Source of the DNA: Armatimonadota bacterium
Lineage (GTDB): Bacteria; Armatimonadota; Zipacnadia; Zipacnadales; FEN-943
Reading direction: 5' to 3'
Assembly: GCA_026419655.1 (NCBI GenBank)
Contig: JANZZA010000648.1
Span: 1-19,362, forward strand
Length of the DNA stretch: 19,362 nt
A program made the translations under genes and the position numbers. Under the pieces are notes generated by a model. That model had not been told where the DNA came from, did not search any database, and worked only from the letters and a program-made list of their open reading frames with translations. This document shows, one piece after another, positions 1 through 8,617 of this stretch; the stretch's first letter is position 1, and every line of letters begins with the position of its first letter.

Positions 1-2
1 GT

Positions 3-452
3 CCCAGCGACTTCCAGCCCTACACCTACGTCATCAATGGCAAGTTCCACGTCAAAGGCGGGGGCGTCATCCCACCCGGCGTCTATTTTGTCAACGGCGA
101 CGTCACCATTGACGGGTCTGACTACCAGGCCGGCGGGGTAACCTTTGTCGCCACCGGACGCATCAAAGTATCTGGTTCTAACCACTACTTTACGCCCGCT
201 CGCAATAACGTACTTTTTTACTCCCTCCGTTCCAGCGGCGGTGGCTTCGACATTGACATCTCTGGCAGCGGCGGCTATTACGAGGGGACTTGCTATGCTC
301 CCAACGGGAGCATCCAGTTCAGTGGCTCTGGCAACCAGGTCATGCAGGGATCCCTCATCGGTGACCGCGTGGCCGTTACAGGCACGGGTTTTGTCCTCAG
401 GGCTACAGGGCAGACCGGCCCCAGCCGCACCGCAGGCAAACTAATCGAATGA
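3..452 (+). CDS. C-terminal part of a Gly/Ser-rich surface or pilus-associated protein (5' end outside the window)
   Basis: The reading frame is open from the window edge (codons start at base 3) to a TGA at 450-452, giving about 149 residues with no start seen. The protein is rich in Gly, Ser, Val and Asn, with short beta-like phrases such as GVYFVNGDVTIDGS, GVTFVATGRIKVSGS and SGSGGYYEGTCYAPNGSIQ. This pattern of alternating hydrophobic strands with 'VATG.I..SGS' and 'G..YAPNG.I...G' resembles the C-terminal beta-rich domain of PilX-N/TadG-like proteins (DUF7305-like) that go with type IV or Flp pilus systems. That family call comes from pattern memory only. It ends in TAGKLIE without a membrane anchor. 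The frame is well supported by composition and by the absence of stops; the function is uncertain. Confidence 0.55.
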   Translation, partial: PSDFQPYTYVINGKFHVKGGGVIPPGVYFVNGDVTIDGSDYQAGGVTFVATGRIKVSGSNHYFTPARNNVLFYSLRSSGGGFDIDISGSGGYYEGTCYAPNGSIQFSGSGNQVMQGSLIGDRVAVTGTGFVLRATGQTGPSRTAGKLIE

Positions 453-710
453 AACAGTGCAAAACCAGCCTGCAAGCGCAACTGATGGGTTGACCCGTGT
501 ATAGGTGGCACAAGCGCCCGAAACGACGGGGGTCTCCGTGCACAAGCCTGTCGGGCCGGGAAACTTTTGACAAGCTGTTCTTCCCTAAGAACTACACCGA
601 AGAACGTTTTCCGGTCCGCTCATGGGCGCTGCCGGGAACACTTTGGCCCAACCGAGGCACCCTTTGGCACTAACTTCGCTGGAGCGGCACAGCACCTCGC
701 GGTGAGCTTC
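453..710. other. Intergenic region between convergent genes
   Basis: The plus-strand gene ends at 452 and the minus-strand lpxL ends at 711, so this 258 bp stretch lies between two converging genes. It holds a weak CCCG-aaacga-CGGG hairpin near 517-530 that could help end the plus-strand transcript, but it has no T-run. I see no convincing gene, RNA or strong terminator here. Small open frames in it are not supported by composition or by a ribosome binding site. Confidence 0.5.
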
Positions 711-1646
711 TTAAGTTTCCTTCCAGCGGTTGTGGAGCCACAGCCATTGCTCGGGGTGGGCGGCGATTTCCTCGCTCATCAGGTCGTTGACACGCTGCAT
801 CAGAGCTGCTGCGGCCCGGGCTGACCGGTCCTCATCAGCCGGCGGCCAAAGGGGCTCACAGAAGCGCACCTCAAAAGTGTCGTCGGGCAAACGCCTGGCG
901 AAGAGCACGACTATCGGCGCGCCTGTGCGCAGGGAAAGCATCGCGGGCCCGAGAGCTGTTTTTGCCGGCCTGCCGAGAAAGGTCAGTGTCTCTCCTCCGA
1001 GGGCCTGGTGCTGGTCCGGGAGTATGCCAAGTATCCCACCTGCGCGAAGCGTACGCATCATTTGCATCGTGTCAGTGCGCGCGAGTACGCGCTGGCCGCT
1101 GGCCTCCCGCGCCCGGTTGATTATTTCGGCCGTCCGCGGATCATTGGCGTCTCGCGCCACAACAGCCATGTTCCCCCAGAGGAGGGATAACAAGGCCCCG
1201 GCCAGCTCCCAGTTTCCATAATGTGGCGTGCAGGCTATGACACCACGACCTGCCGCGTGTGCCCTTTCCATGTGTTCCTGGCCCACCATCCGCACTTCTG
1301 CCATTATTTCCCCCTGAGGCATCCTCGGCCTCTTCAGTAACTCGAGCATAGTCTTCGCTGCGTTGGACGTGCAAAAAAGCCTTATGTGGCGCCGCTCCCG
1401 CGCCGTGAAACGATCGCCAAAGCAGGCCACGAGGTTAGCATCAGCCAGACGCTGGCGGCTGCGAAAAGTTGCGAAGATGCCCCACCCAATGGCGTTGCCC
1501 ATCGCTCGCAGCCATCGCAAGGGCAAACGCGCAAGCCCCCAGGCTGCGAAGGCTGTCAGCCAGTAGATGCAGGATTGCTCGACGCGGCGGCGCAGAGCAC
1601 TTTTGCGGGTCCTTGCAGGACCAGGGGCACGTTCTAAGCCAACCAC
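711..1646 (-). CDS. lpxL: Lipid A biosynthesis (Kdo)2-lipid IVA acyltransferase, LpxL/HtrB family
   Basis: The 311-residue protein belongs to the lysophospholipid/lipid A acyltransferase family, which transfers a secondary acyl chain from acyl-ACP onto Kdo-modified lipid IVA at the inner face of the inner membrane. The hallmark H-x4-D/E catalytic motif is at residues 142-147 (HYGNWE), followed by the usual 'ILPDQ' and 'LGRPAKTALGPAMLSLRTGAPIV' blocks and a C-terminal 'HPEQWLWLHNRWK'. A hydrophobic N-terminal segment (about residues 27-60) fits a membrane anchor. The start is a GTG whose first 13 bases overlap the 3' end of lpxK; a GAGGAGG sequence at 1657-1663, 10 nt upstream, supports it. 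It is the last gene of the lipid A operon. Whether it is functionally LpxL, LpxM or LpxP cannot be told from sequence alone. Confidence 0.93.
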   Translation of the reverse strand: MVGLERAPGPARTRKSALRRRVEQSCIYWLTAFAAWGLARLPLRWLRAMGNAIGWGIFATFRSRQRLADANLVACFGDRFTARERRHIRLFCTSNAAKTMLELLKRPRMPQGEIMAEVRMVGQEHMERAHAAGRGVIACTPHYGNWELAGALLSLLWGNMAVVARDANDPRTAEIINRAREASGQRVLARTDTMQMMRTLRAGGILGILPDQHQALGGETLTFLGRPAKTALGPAMLSLRTGAPIVVLFARRLPDDTFEVRFCEPLWPPADEDRSARAAAALMQRVNDLMSEEIAAHPEQWLWLHNRWKET

Positions 1647-2731
1647 TGCGTCAGCGCCTCCTCGACGAATTCGCTTCCCTGCAGGATTTCCAGACCTACC
1701 TCAAGGACTGCAATGGGTGGCGCCGACTCCGGCCAGGCTGCAGCGTCCAGTCTTACTGCGTCCTTGGCCGTTGTGACCACCACTTCCGCCCCGGCCTTTG
1801 ATGCCCAAGCCGCCACCCCAGAAATGTCCTCCTGGCTGTACCAGTGATGGTCAGGGAAAGTCAGAAGCAGCACACTTTCCGGATTCTCGGCCCGCAGCGA
1901 CCGCCTGAAGCTTTCCGGGCTGCCGATGCCGCAGAAGGCTGCCACTCGCGCACCCTCAAGAGCGATCTGCTCACCTGAGAGCAGCCGGCAGGCGACGGTC
2001 CGGTGGTCCGTCAGCACTTGAGGAGCATGGGGGGCAAAGCGGCCTACCCATCTGAGAAGAGCCGAGAGTTCTTCTTCACTTACCGCGCCCGCGTGCGTGA
2101 GCCATATCTGGCTGGCCCGCGATAGCACACAAGGAGGTTCCCGGAGTATGCCCGCCGGGAAGACTCTCATGGCCGGCCCCCAATGCAGCGCGTTGAGCAA
2201 TACGATGTCCAAATCCCGTCGCAGCCGAAAGTACTGGAAGCCATCATCAAGCAGTGCAACTTGAGCCCCCAACTCGACGGCGCGGGCAAGAGCTGCCTCG
2301 CGGCGCTTGCCAACCACGACGATCACACCCGAATAGTAGCTGGCTAGCAGAAGCGCTTCATCGCCAGCTTCCTCGGCCCTTGCTATAAGGTCACGTCCGT
2401 CGCTGACAGTTGTCACACCGTCTGCTGCCCGGCGCTTGTAACCGCGCAGAACGATTGCCGTCAGCCGATTTCTCTCCGCTGCGCGACGCGCCAGATAGCC
2501 GGCCACAGTCGTCTTGCCAGCGCCTCCTACGCTCAGTGCACCTACGCTCAGCAAGGGTACTGGGGGTGTATAGGTGTAGCGGAACCCAAGCTCGTAGAGA
2601 CGGCGGTAGCCGAGGGCAACGGGACCGTAAAGCCACGAAACTACCCGCAAGGGAGAACAGGCCACCTTGCCCACCAGCCCGCCGCCACCACTCGCCGCTT
2701 CTAGCCAGAGTTCCTCGAGGAAGCGCATCAT
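1634..2731 (-). CDS. lpxK: Tetraacyldisaccharide 4'-kinase (LpxK)
   Basis: LpxK phosphorylates the 4' position of the tetraacyldisaccharide 1-phosphate to give lipid IVA at the cytoplasmic face of the inner membrane. The protein has 365 residues, close to the family norm of about 330-360. The family-specific P-loop is at about residues 62-75 (SVGALSVGGAGKTT), with 'IVLRGYKRR' just after it and the second signature 'LLDDGFQYFRLRRDLDIVLLNA' in the middle. The C-terminal half carries the 'FCGIGSPESF' and 'FPDHHWYSQEDI' blocks typical of LpxK. The start is one of two adjacent ATG codons 27 bp after the waaA stop. No clear Shine-Dalgarno precedes it, which is unusual in this operon. Its 3' end overlaps lpxL by 13 bp, suggesting coupled translation. 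Confidence 0.95.
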   Translation of the reverse strand: MMRFLEELWLEAASGGGGLVGKVACSPLRVVSWLYGPVALGYRRLYELGFRYTYTPPVPLLSVGALSVGGAGKTTVAGYLARRAAERNRLTAIVLRGYKRRAADGVTTVSDGRDLIARAEEAGDEALLLASYYSGVIVVVGKRREAALARAVELGAQVALLDDGFQYFRLRRDLDIVLLNALHWGPAMRVFPAGILREPPCVLSRASQIWLTHAGAVSEEELSALLRWVGRFAPHAPQVLTDHRTVACRLLSGEQIALEGARVAAFCGIGSPESFRRSLRAENPESVLLLTFPDHHWYSQEDISGVAAWASKAGAEVVVTTAKDAVRLDAAAWPESAPPIAVLEVGLEILQGSEFVEEALTQWLA

Positions 2732-2758
2732 AACGATTGGGCAAACGTCGGTTAGAGA

Positions 2759-4132
2759 TTAGCGAGGCTGAGCCGACCCAACGCGGCCGTGGCTATGGAG
2801 CAACTCAACAAGAGCATCAGCAATGCGGGCAGAAGCCCCACGCTGCTCGGCAATCATCTGCAGGCCTCGCTCGCGCCAAGCGGCCAGCTCGTCGGGCGAC
2901 CGCAGTAGCACCTCAACGGCATCGGCCAGCTCCGCCGCGTCCTTCACCACCCACACAGCCTTTGCCCGTAAGGCCAGATCAAACACGTCGCGGAAATTGT
3001 GCATGTAAGGACCGGTGAGTACCGGCTTGCCTTGGGCCAGAGGCTGTAGGATATTGTGGCCGCCCTTAGGCACTAGGGAACCGCCTACAAACACCACCGT
3101 TGCCATGGCGTAAACGCGGGCCAGCTCGCCTATAGTGTCGAGGATGGCCACCCTTGCCTGCGGGCCGGCGGGCTCAGGCTGTGGCTGTCCTGCCTGGGCG
3201 TGGGACCGCCGGTAGACTGCAAAACCATAATGCTCCACGCTCTCGTGGATGCTATCCGCCCTCTCTGGGTGGCGCGGCGCCAGGACCAGCTCCAGGTCTG
3301 GGTGGCCGGCGCGCAAATGACTGAAGGCCTCCAGGATCACCTCATCTTCGCCTGGATGAGTACTGCCTGCCACCAGCAGGGGTGCTTCCGGCGGGAAACC
3401 AAACTCGAGCTTCAGGTGGGCGGCTTCGGCTGGCGAGACCTCTGGGAAACGCTCGTCAAACTTTGTATTACCCGTGACGTGCACGCGGGTCGGATCGGCT
3501 CCCAAAGTTCGGTACCGCTCAGCGTCCTGCTCGGATTGGGCGCAAATGAGGTCAACGCTCCTGAGAACCCAACGGTACAACGGGCGCACCAGCCTGGCGC
3601 GCGCAAAAGCGCGGTCGGAGAAACGTGCGTTGACTACAGCCACGCTTATTTCGCGCCGCCGAGCTGCTGCCAAGAGATTGGGCCATAGTTCGCCCTCTAC
3701 CAGGACAAGCATGGCCGGCCGCAGCGTTTCCAGTACCCGCTCAGGTATCGGCACCAAGTCGAAGGGAAAGTAGAACATCCCCTGCACTTCAGTGCAGCGT
3801 GCCGCCATCTGACGACCGGTGGACGTTGTAGTAGACAGTACGACCGCGGCATGGGGTTCACGAAGGGAAAACTCATGCAGGATACTTGCGGCGGCGGCCA
3901 CCTCTCCTACAGATACAGCATGAAACCATACCACCGGGTCTTCGCCGCGGGCCACTTCGATAACGGACTTTGGTAGGAATCCTAGCCGCTCCTTTAGGCC
4001 TTCGCGCCCCTTGTGGCGGATCAATAAGCGCCACGCAAGCCATAGCAAAAGAGCCGGCGACACAAGTAGCAAGGCAAGATTGTAAAGCCACGTGCCGAGG
4101 TCCCAGGGACGGCGAAATTTGCGGGGGTGCAT
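2759..4132 (-). CDS. waaA: 3-deoxy-D-manno-octulosonic acid (Kdo) transferase, WaaA/KdtA
   Basis: WaaA transfers Kdo from CMP-Kdo onto lipid IVA at the inner membrane (GT30 family). The 457-residue protein has one N-terminal membrane segment (about residues 13-35) followed by family blocks in order: GREGLKERLG, VWFHAVSVGEVAAA (with the catalytic Glu), STTTSTGRQMA, EGELWPN, GNTKFDERF, APRHPER, DTIGELARVYAMA, and FVGGSLVPKGGHNILQPLAQGKPVLTGPYMHNF. The common ETELWPN appears here as EGELWPN, and the usual GDTMGEL as LDTIGEL; both are mild changes. The ATG lies 3 bp after the msbA-like stop, with GAGG 8 nt upstream inside the end of that gene, so translation is probably coupled. The number of Kdo residues added cannot be inferred. 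Confidence 0.95.
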   Translation of the reverse strand: MHPRKFRRPWDLGTWLYNLALLLVSPALLLWLAWRLLIRHKGREGLKERLGFLPKSVIEVARGEDPVVWFHAVSVGEVAAAASILHEFSLREPHAAVVLSTTTSTGRQMAARCTEVQGMFYFPFDLVPIPERVLETLRPAMLVLVEGELWPNLLAAARRREISVAVVNARFSDRAFARARLVRPLYRWVLRSVDLICAQSEQDAERYRTLGADPTRVHVTGNTKFDERFPEVSPAEAAHLKLEFGFPPEAPLLVAGSTHPGEDEVILEAFSHLRAGHPDLELVLAPRHPERADSIHESVEHYGFAVYRRSHAQAGQPQPEPAGPQARVAILDTIGELARVYAMATVVFVGGSLVPKGGHNILQPLAQGKPVLTGPYMHNFRDVFDLALRAKAVWVVKDAAELADAVEVLLRSPDELAAWRERGLQMIAEQRGASARIADALVELLHSHGRVGSAQPR

Positions 4133-4135
4133 GGC

Positions 4136-5920
4136 TCAGTCCTCGCTGGAGCTTACAGTTGCACGTTCCACCTCAGCTTGGGCGCAGTACAGACGATGAT
4201 ATACTCCCCCAGCGGCCATTAGCTCGTCGTGGCTCCCTTCTTCGACGACACGACCGTCGAGTACGACAACGATGCGGTGGGCGCCACGGATGGTGGATAG
4301 ACGGTGAGCAATAATGATAGTGGTGCGGCCAGCCATCAGCCGCGCCAAGTTTTCCTGCACCGCAGCTTCGCTCTCTCGGTCGAGGGCAGAAGTGGCTTCG
4401 TCGAGGATTAGCAGGCTGGGCTGACGCAGCAGCGCTCGAGCGATGGCAATGCGCTGGCGCTGGCCGCCGCTAAGGTTGGAGCCAAGAGCAGATAGCTCGG
4501 TGTCGTATCCCTGCGGCAAGGAAGAGATGAACTCATGGGCATGGGCCGCTTTGGCTGCTGCCAGAACCTCCTCATCCGTAGCGTCCGGTCGTGCGCAGCG
4601 GATATTTTCCCGCAAAGAGCCAGAAAAAAGTACCGTGTCCTGCAATACGAGAGCCAAAAAGCGTCGGTATGATGCGCGCCGAATTTTGCGCAGGTCCAGG
4701 CCGTCAATGCGCACTACACCCGCGTCCGGGTCATAAAGCCGGGCCGCCAGGCTGGCCACCGTACTCTTCCCAGCCCCGCTCGGCCCCACTATGGCCACAT
4801 GCTCGCCCGGCGCCACCCGCAGGCTGAAGTCCTCAAGAGCCGGTCGGCCCGGTTCGTAAGCGAAGCTCACGTGGTCAAATTCAAGTTCGCCAGCCATTTG
4901 GGTAAGCTCGATGGCGTCCGGTGGGTCGGGTGTCTCGAGTTCCTCATCCAACAACTCTAGAACGCGCAGGGCCGCACCTTCGGCGTGGTGCAGCGTGAGC
5001 ACTTCCTGAGTGAACTTACTCAAGCTGTTGCCGGCCTGAACCGCCATGAGAATGAAGGTCATTAGGGCCGCTGGGTCCAGCCGCCCAGCGATGATTTCAT
5101 GGGCGCCCAGGACCATAGTTGCCACAATGCCCAAAGCAGCTAGCACGCCTGACAGAGGGCGAGACAGAGCCCGCAGCCTCTCCACGCGAAGCGTCTCCCG
5201 GCGAGCAGCTTCGTTTTCCCTCTCGAACCGCTGGCCCATGATGTCCTCGAGGTTGAATACCCTGACCACCCGTATGCCCAGGAAGGTTTCCTGAATAGAG
5301 GCGGCAAGACGAGCCATAGCCTCCTGGGCACGCCGCGCATGTTTGCGCACGCCTGTGCCCAGCAGCTTGGTTACGCCGAGCACCGTTGGAGCAACAACGA
5401 ACATCAGCAGGCTCAGTCGCCAGGAATAACTCGTCATCAGCCCCAGGAACACAGCCGCCGTAAGAGGAGCCACTACAAGGTTGGCCAGCTCGCCCGAGAA
5501 GGTACGCTGGAGCATTTGAGTGTCGTTGCTTACTCGGGAGATCAGCTCGCCAACCGGGCGTTCCTCGAAGAACCGTATGCGGACGAACTGAAGGCGGTTG
5601 TACAGGGCAGCACGAATGTCACGCAGGACGCTTTGGCCCGCCCAACTGGCAATGTACGAGGACAGGGCCAAGCCCACGGACGCCGCAGTGAAGGCAATGA
5701 ACAAAGCGCCCGCTGCGTGCCAGAGCTGGTGCATCTGGGCCGCCCGCTGGTCCGGGGAGGCCCGCTGAAGAGCTTCGAAAACGGCCTTGAACACGGGCTG
5801 AAGCTTTTTCAGGGCCAAGCCATTCAGCCCTGCCGTCGCAGCCATTACCACAATCCCTGCAACTACTGGCCACGTGTACGGGCGCAGGAACCGCCGGGCT
5901 AAGGTCCAGGTACCGTGCAT
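4136..5920 (-). CDS. msbA: ABC transporter ATP-binding/permease protein, MsbA-type lipid A flippase
   Basis: This 594-residue half-transporter fuses a six-helix exporter membrane domain (about residues 1-320) to one ATPase domain (about 345-590). The ATPase shows Walker A GPSGAGKST, the Q-loop in 'LVLQDTVLFSGSLRENI', signature LSGGQRQR, Walker B LLILDEATSALD and an H-loop 'IIIAHRLSTI'. The membrane domain has the coupling-helix region 'RIRFFEERPVGELISRVSNDTQML' common to MsbA and other lipid exporters. Placement between lpxB and waaA makes it very likely the flippase that moves lipid A-core across the inner membrane, but the family alone would also allow a drug or other lipid exporter. It starts with ATG 3 bp after lpxB, with a GGAG about 10 nt upstream, and ends 3 bp before waaA. 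Confidence 0.88.
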   Translation of the reverse strand: MHGTWTLARRFLRPYTWPVVAGIVVMAATAGLNGLALKKLQPVFKAVFEALQRASPDQRAAQMHQLWHAAGALFIAFTAASVGLALSSYIASWAGQSVLRDIRAALYNRLQFVRIRFFEERPVGELISRVSNDTQMLQRTFSGELANLVVAPLTAAVFLGLMTSYSWRLSLLMFVVAPTVLGVTKLLGTGVRKHARRAQEAMARLAASIQETFLGIRVVRVFNLEDIMGQRFERENEAARRETLRVERLRALSRPLSGVLAALGIVATMVLGAHEIIAGRLDPAALMTFILMAVQAGNSLSKFTQEVLTLHHAEGAALRVLELLDEELETPDPPDAIELTQMAGELEFDHVSFAYEPGRPALEDFSLRVAPGEHVAIVGPSGAGKSTVASLAARLYDPDAGVVRIDGLDLRKIRRASYRRFLALVLQDTVLFSGSLRENIRCARPDATDEEVLAAAKAAHAHEFISSLPQGYDTELSALGSNLSGGQRQRIAIARALLRQPSLLILDEATSALDRESEAAVQENLARLMAGRTTIIIAHRLSTIRGAHRIVVVLDGRVVEEGSHDELMAAGGVYHRLYCAQAEVERATVSSSED

Positions 5921-5923
5921 CCG

Positions 5924-7213
5924 CTACCACTCCACCACTCGCCGGTGAGGACGTAACTCGCCATGCAAAGCCTGCAACACCATTTCTGCCGCGCGCCGAG
6001 CCGCTCCGGGCGGCCCCAACTCCTCCCTCACCCGTGCATACGCTGCCAGAATCCTTTCCCGCTCCGCTCTGGCCGTCAAGAGTTCATAGGCCGCTTCGGC
6101 CAACGCCACGGGAGTGGCGGCATCCGCGTATATCTCTGGCACCACCGGCTCGCCGACTATGATGTTGGGCATTGAATAATAAGGCGTGGGAATCCGCATC
6201 AGGCGATATTGTATTTTCATAGGCAGGGTCCCGCGGAAGGATGAGACAATAGGACAGTCGGCCAGGGCCGCTTCAAGAGTGATGGTGCCGAAACACGTGA
6301 GAGCTACGTCCGCGGCGCGCAGCAAAGCAACCGGGTCGGCGATTGGCCGCACATAGCTTCTCCAGGTGCCCACTCCAAGGCTCGCGTCATCTCCTAGCCC
6401 CGGCAGCCGCGGCAGAATGCTCGAGCACAACCCTCTAACCAGACTGCGTTGCTGTGAATGGCGTCCGTTAGAGACCCATGAGGGCTGCGACCAGAACACT
6501 TCCACCTTCGGCAGCCGCTGGCGCAGCAGCCGCCCAGCTTCCAAAAATACTGGCCCCAGCAGGTCCCGCTCCAGCCGCCGACTGCCGGGAAACAAACCTA
6601 CCACTATGCTATCGCGGCTGACCCCCAACCGTTCCTTTTCCGCGCCTCGGTCGGCAGGCGGCGAGATACGGTCTACGGCCGGGTGGCCCACCCACCGTAC
6701 TGTTGCCCCTTGCGAGGCCAGGATTGCGGCGCTCCATGGGAAGGGCGTAGCTATGTAGTCCGACAAATGGAGCAGCCTAGCCCAGTACCGACGGCGCTTG
6801 TCCCACGAAGCGGGAGGAAAATAATAAAAAATTGGCAGGTCTGGACGCCGACGCCTGATCCGCGCAGCCAGGCGCAGATTGAACGCACCAAAATCCACCA
6901 GTATCAGCATGTGCAGGTCCCTGTGGGTCTCGACGGCGAGCACCAGCTCACGCATGGCGCGCCGGTATGTGAGAAGCTTCAGCAGGGCGTCGGGCACGCC
7001 AATGGCTCCCCACCGAGTGCTGTCCCAGGCGACCTTGGCGCCGGCCGCAGCCAAGTTCGGCCCGCCAGCGGCTAATACTTCCACGTCAGCCATCTCGCTG
7101 AGAGCGGCCACGAGCTCTGCGCCGTGCAGGTCGCCCGACGGCTCCCCACAAACCAGCATCAGGTTCCACTTGCGCTCCCCGGGCATGACAAAACACATGG
7201 CTCGCCTTGCCAT
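5924..7213 (-). CDS. lpxB: Lipid-A-disaccharide synthase (LpxB), divergent
   Basis: LpxB (GT19) joins UDP-2,3-diacylglucosamine and lipid X into the lipid A disaccharide. The N-terminus has the family hallmark 'LMLVCGEPSGDLHGAEL'. Later come 'VGHPAVD', 'GLFPGSRRLERDLLGPVF', 'GTITLEAALADCPIV' and 'YYSMPNIIVGEPVVPEIYADA', all in the expected order. It is clearly divergent: the usual SPxVWAWR block reads 'YYFPPASWDKRRRYW', the usual PEFIQ reads PEIYA, and an insert of about 35 residues near the middle brings it to about 429 residues against a usual 380. I used the ATG at 7213; a TTG just before it and ATGs at 7198 and 7186 are alternatives, and 7186 fits the family N-terminus best. An 85 bp gap with a GGCCGG/CCGGCC hairpin (7263-7286) separates it from lpxA. 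Confidence 0.87.
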   Translation of the reverse strand: MARRAMCFVMPGERKWNLMLVCGEPSGDLHGAELVAALSEMADVEVLAAGGPNLAAAGAKVAWDSTRWGAIGVPDALLKLLTYRRAMRELVLAVETHRDLHMLILVDFGAFNLRLAARIRRRRPDLPIFYYFPPASWDKRRRYWARLLHLSDYIATPFPWSAAILASQGATVRWVGHPAVDRISPPADRGAEKERLGVSRDSIVVGLFPGSRRLERDLLGPVFLEAGRLLRQRLPKVEVFWSQPSWVSNGRHSQQRSLVRGLCSSILPRLPGLGDDASLGVGTWRSYVRPIADPVALLRAADVALTCFGTITLEAALADCPIVSSFRGTLPMKIQYRLMRIPTPYYSMPNIIVGEPVVPEIYADAATPVALAEAAYELLTARAERERILAAYARVREELGPPGAARRAAEMVLQALHGELRPHRRVVEW

Positions 7214-7298
7214 CAACCGGCCGCGAGTGCGTCTGCGCGGTTCTTACAGGCGGGCTGAGTCAGGCCGGCGTCCAAGTAGACCGGCCCATAGAAGACGA

Positions 7299-8114
7299 CT
7301 AACGGCAGTATTGGCGCCCGAGTACGCCCTGGTGTACCCGGCGCATGAAGTCTATCAGATGACGCACCTGAGCCGTTGCAGGATCTTCTGCCTCAAGTTG
7401 GTCCAATGCCTGGGTCAAATTGAGCTCGGAGCGGAATATCACCCGGAAGGCATGGTGCAGCGCGTTGATTTCCTCTTCCGTTAAGCCCCGGCGCCGCAGA
7501 CCTCTCGTATTTATTGTGCGTGGCCTGGCCGGATTGCCCTCTACGAGGCAATAGGGCGGTACGTCCCGCAGCACCCGCGACATGCCAGCCACCATCGCCA
7601 TTGTTCCGACAGTCACGTATTGGTGAAAGCCAACCATGCCGCCTACTATGACGTAATCCTCAAACGTGCAGTGCCCGCTAACGCCAGCATAGTTGGCGAA
7701 CTGGCAGTGGCTGCCAATGCGACAGTTGTGGCCGACGTGAGAATAAGCCATGAGCAAGTTATGGTCACCAATGGTAGTGGCGTTGTTTTCACCCGTAGCC
7801 CGGTGAAGCGTAACGAATTCGCGGATCTGGTTGTGCGCGCCTAGAATGAGGAACGAAGGTTCGCCCTGATACTTAAGATCTTGAGGCGGCTCACCAAGCA
7901 CGGCTCCGGTGTGCACGTGCGTATCGGGGCCGATCCGCGTGCCGCTTCGGATAACGGCAAAGGGACCAATGACGCAGCGGTCACCGATTGTGACGTTGCC
8001 CTCGATTATCGTATGTGCGAGTATCTTAACGTCCTCGCCAAGCTCGGCGTCGGAGCTTACTAGCGCGGTAGGATGGATGTCTCTCATTGGCTGGACGCTC
8101 CACGGTTTAGACAT
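7299..8114 (-). CDS. lpxA: Acyl-ACP--UDP-N-acetylglucosamine O-acyltransferase (LpxA)
   Basis: LpxA performs the first step of lipid A synthesis, moving a 3-hydroxyacyl chain from ACP to the 3-OH of UDP-GlcNAc. The N-terminal two thirds is a left-handed beta-helix made of hexapeptide repeats (for example 'IEGNVTIGDRCVIGPFAVI'). The family marker 'GEPPQDLKYQGEPS' is present, as is 'FVTLHRAT'. The catalytic His is in 'SHVGHNC' (His129 here), and 'DVPPYCLVEGNPARP' precedes the helical C-terminal domain 'RRRGLTEEEINALHHAFRVIFR'. At 271 residues it is slightly longer than E. coli LpxA (262). The extra residues sit before 'MRDIHPTA', so an ATG at 8087 is an equally good start, with GGAG upstream. 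It lies 18 bp after fabZ. Confidence 0.96.
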   Translation of the reverse strand: MSKPWSVQPMRDIHPTALVSSDAELGEDVKILAHTIIEGNVTIGDRCVIGPFAVIRSGTRIGPDTHVHTGAVLGEPPQDLKYQGEPSFLILGAHNQIREFVTLHRATGENNATTIGDHNLLMAYSHVGHNCRIGSHCQFANYAGVSGHCTFEDYVIVGGMVGFHQYVTVGTMAMVAGMSRVLRDVPPYCLVEGNPARPRTINTRGLRRRGLTEEEINALHHAFRVIFRSELNLTQALDQLEAEDPATAQVRHLIDFMRRVHQGVLGRQYCR

Positions 8115-8132
8115 CGTACTCGACGCCCGGTT

Positions 8133-8570
8133 CTATCCAGCAGGCACAAGGGCAAACGTGAAGATGCCCTCGACTGCGGTCTCGCCGTTGACTTTCGCAG
8201 TGATTGCCACACGCCCCATATTGCCCTTTCGCCGCTCCATCACAGCCTCTATTATGAGCTGGTCGCCCGGGATGACTTTCCGCCGGAACTTGAAGCCGTC
8301 AAGCCCTGCCATCAAGGCGGTGAATTTTCGCCCCTGCAGCTCCGGCATCGTCAGGAGCATAACCCCACCTACCTGCGCCATAGCCTCTATCATCAACACG
8401 CCTGGCATCACGGGGTTGTCAGGCCAGTGGCCCGTGAACTGCGGCTCGTTGACCGTGACGTTTTTCAGGCCCACAGCTCGGACACCTGGCTCAAGCTCCA
8501 GGATCCTGTCCACCATCAGGAAGGGGTAGCGATGCGGCAATATGCTGAGGATTTCCTGAATATCTTTCAT
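8133..8570 (-). CDS. fabZ: 3-hydroxyacyl-ACP dehydratase (FabZ)
   Basis: FabZ dehydrates (3R)-hydroxyacyl-ACP in fatty acid elongation and competes with LpxA for hydroxyacyl-ACP. The 145-residue hotdog-fold protein has 'ILPHRYPFLMVDRI', the catalytic His48 in 'FTGHWPDNPVMPGVL' (usually GHFP) and the catalytic Glu62 in 'MIEAMAQ'. It is the first gene of the minus-strand lipid A operon, with a strong promoter about 50-75 bp upstream. Stand-alone FabZ next to LpxA is common; in some phyla the neighbour is a fused LpxC-FabZ. Here there is no LpxC domain and no lpxC upstream. GGGAG lies about 12 nt before the ATG. Confidence 0.96.
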   Translation of the reverse strand: MKDIQEILSILPHRYPFLMVDRILELEPGVRAVGLKNVTVNEPQFTGHWPDNPVMPGVLMIEAMAQVGGVMLLTMPELQGRKFTALMAGLDGFKFRRKVIPGDQLIIEAVMERRKGNMGRVAITAKVNGETAVEGIFTFALVPAG

Positions 8571-8617
8571 GCTTGAGGCTTCTCCCTGTCAGACTTTCTC
8601 CCCCCAACATCAGGCCG

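Noticed and set aside
567..824. Plus-strand 85-codon frame overlapping the end of lpxL
   Set aside because: Antisense shadow with no ribosome site or recognisable domain.
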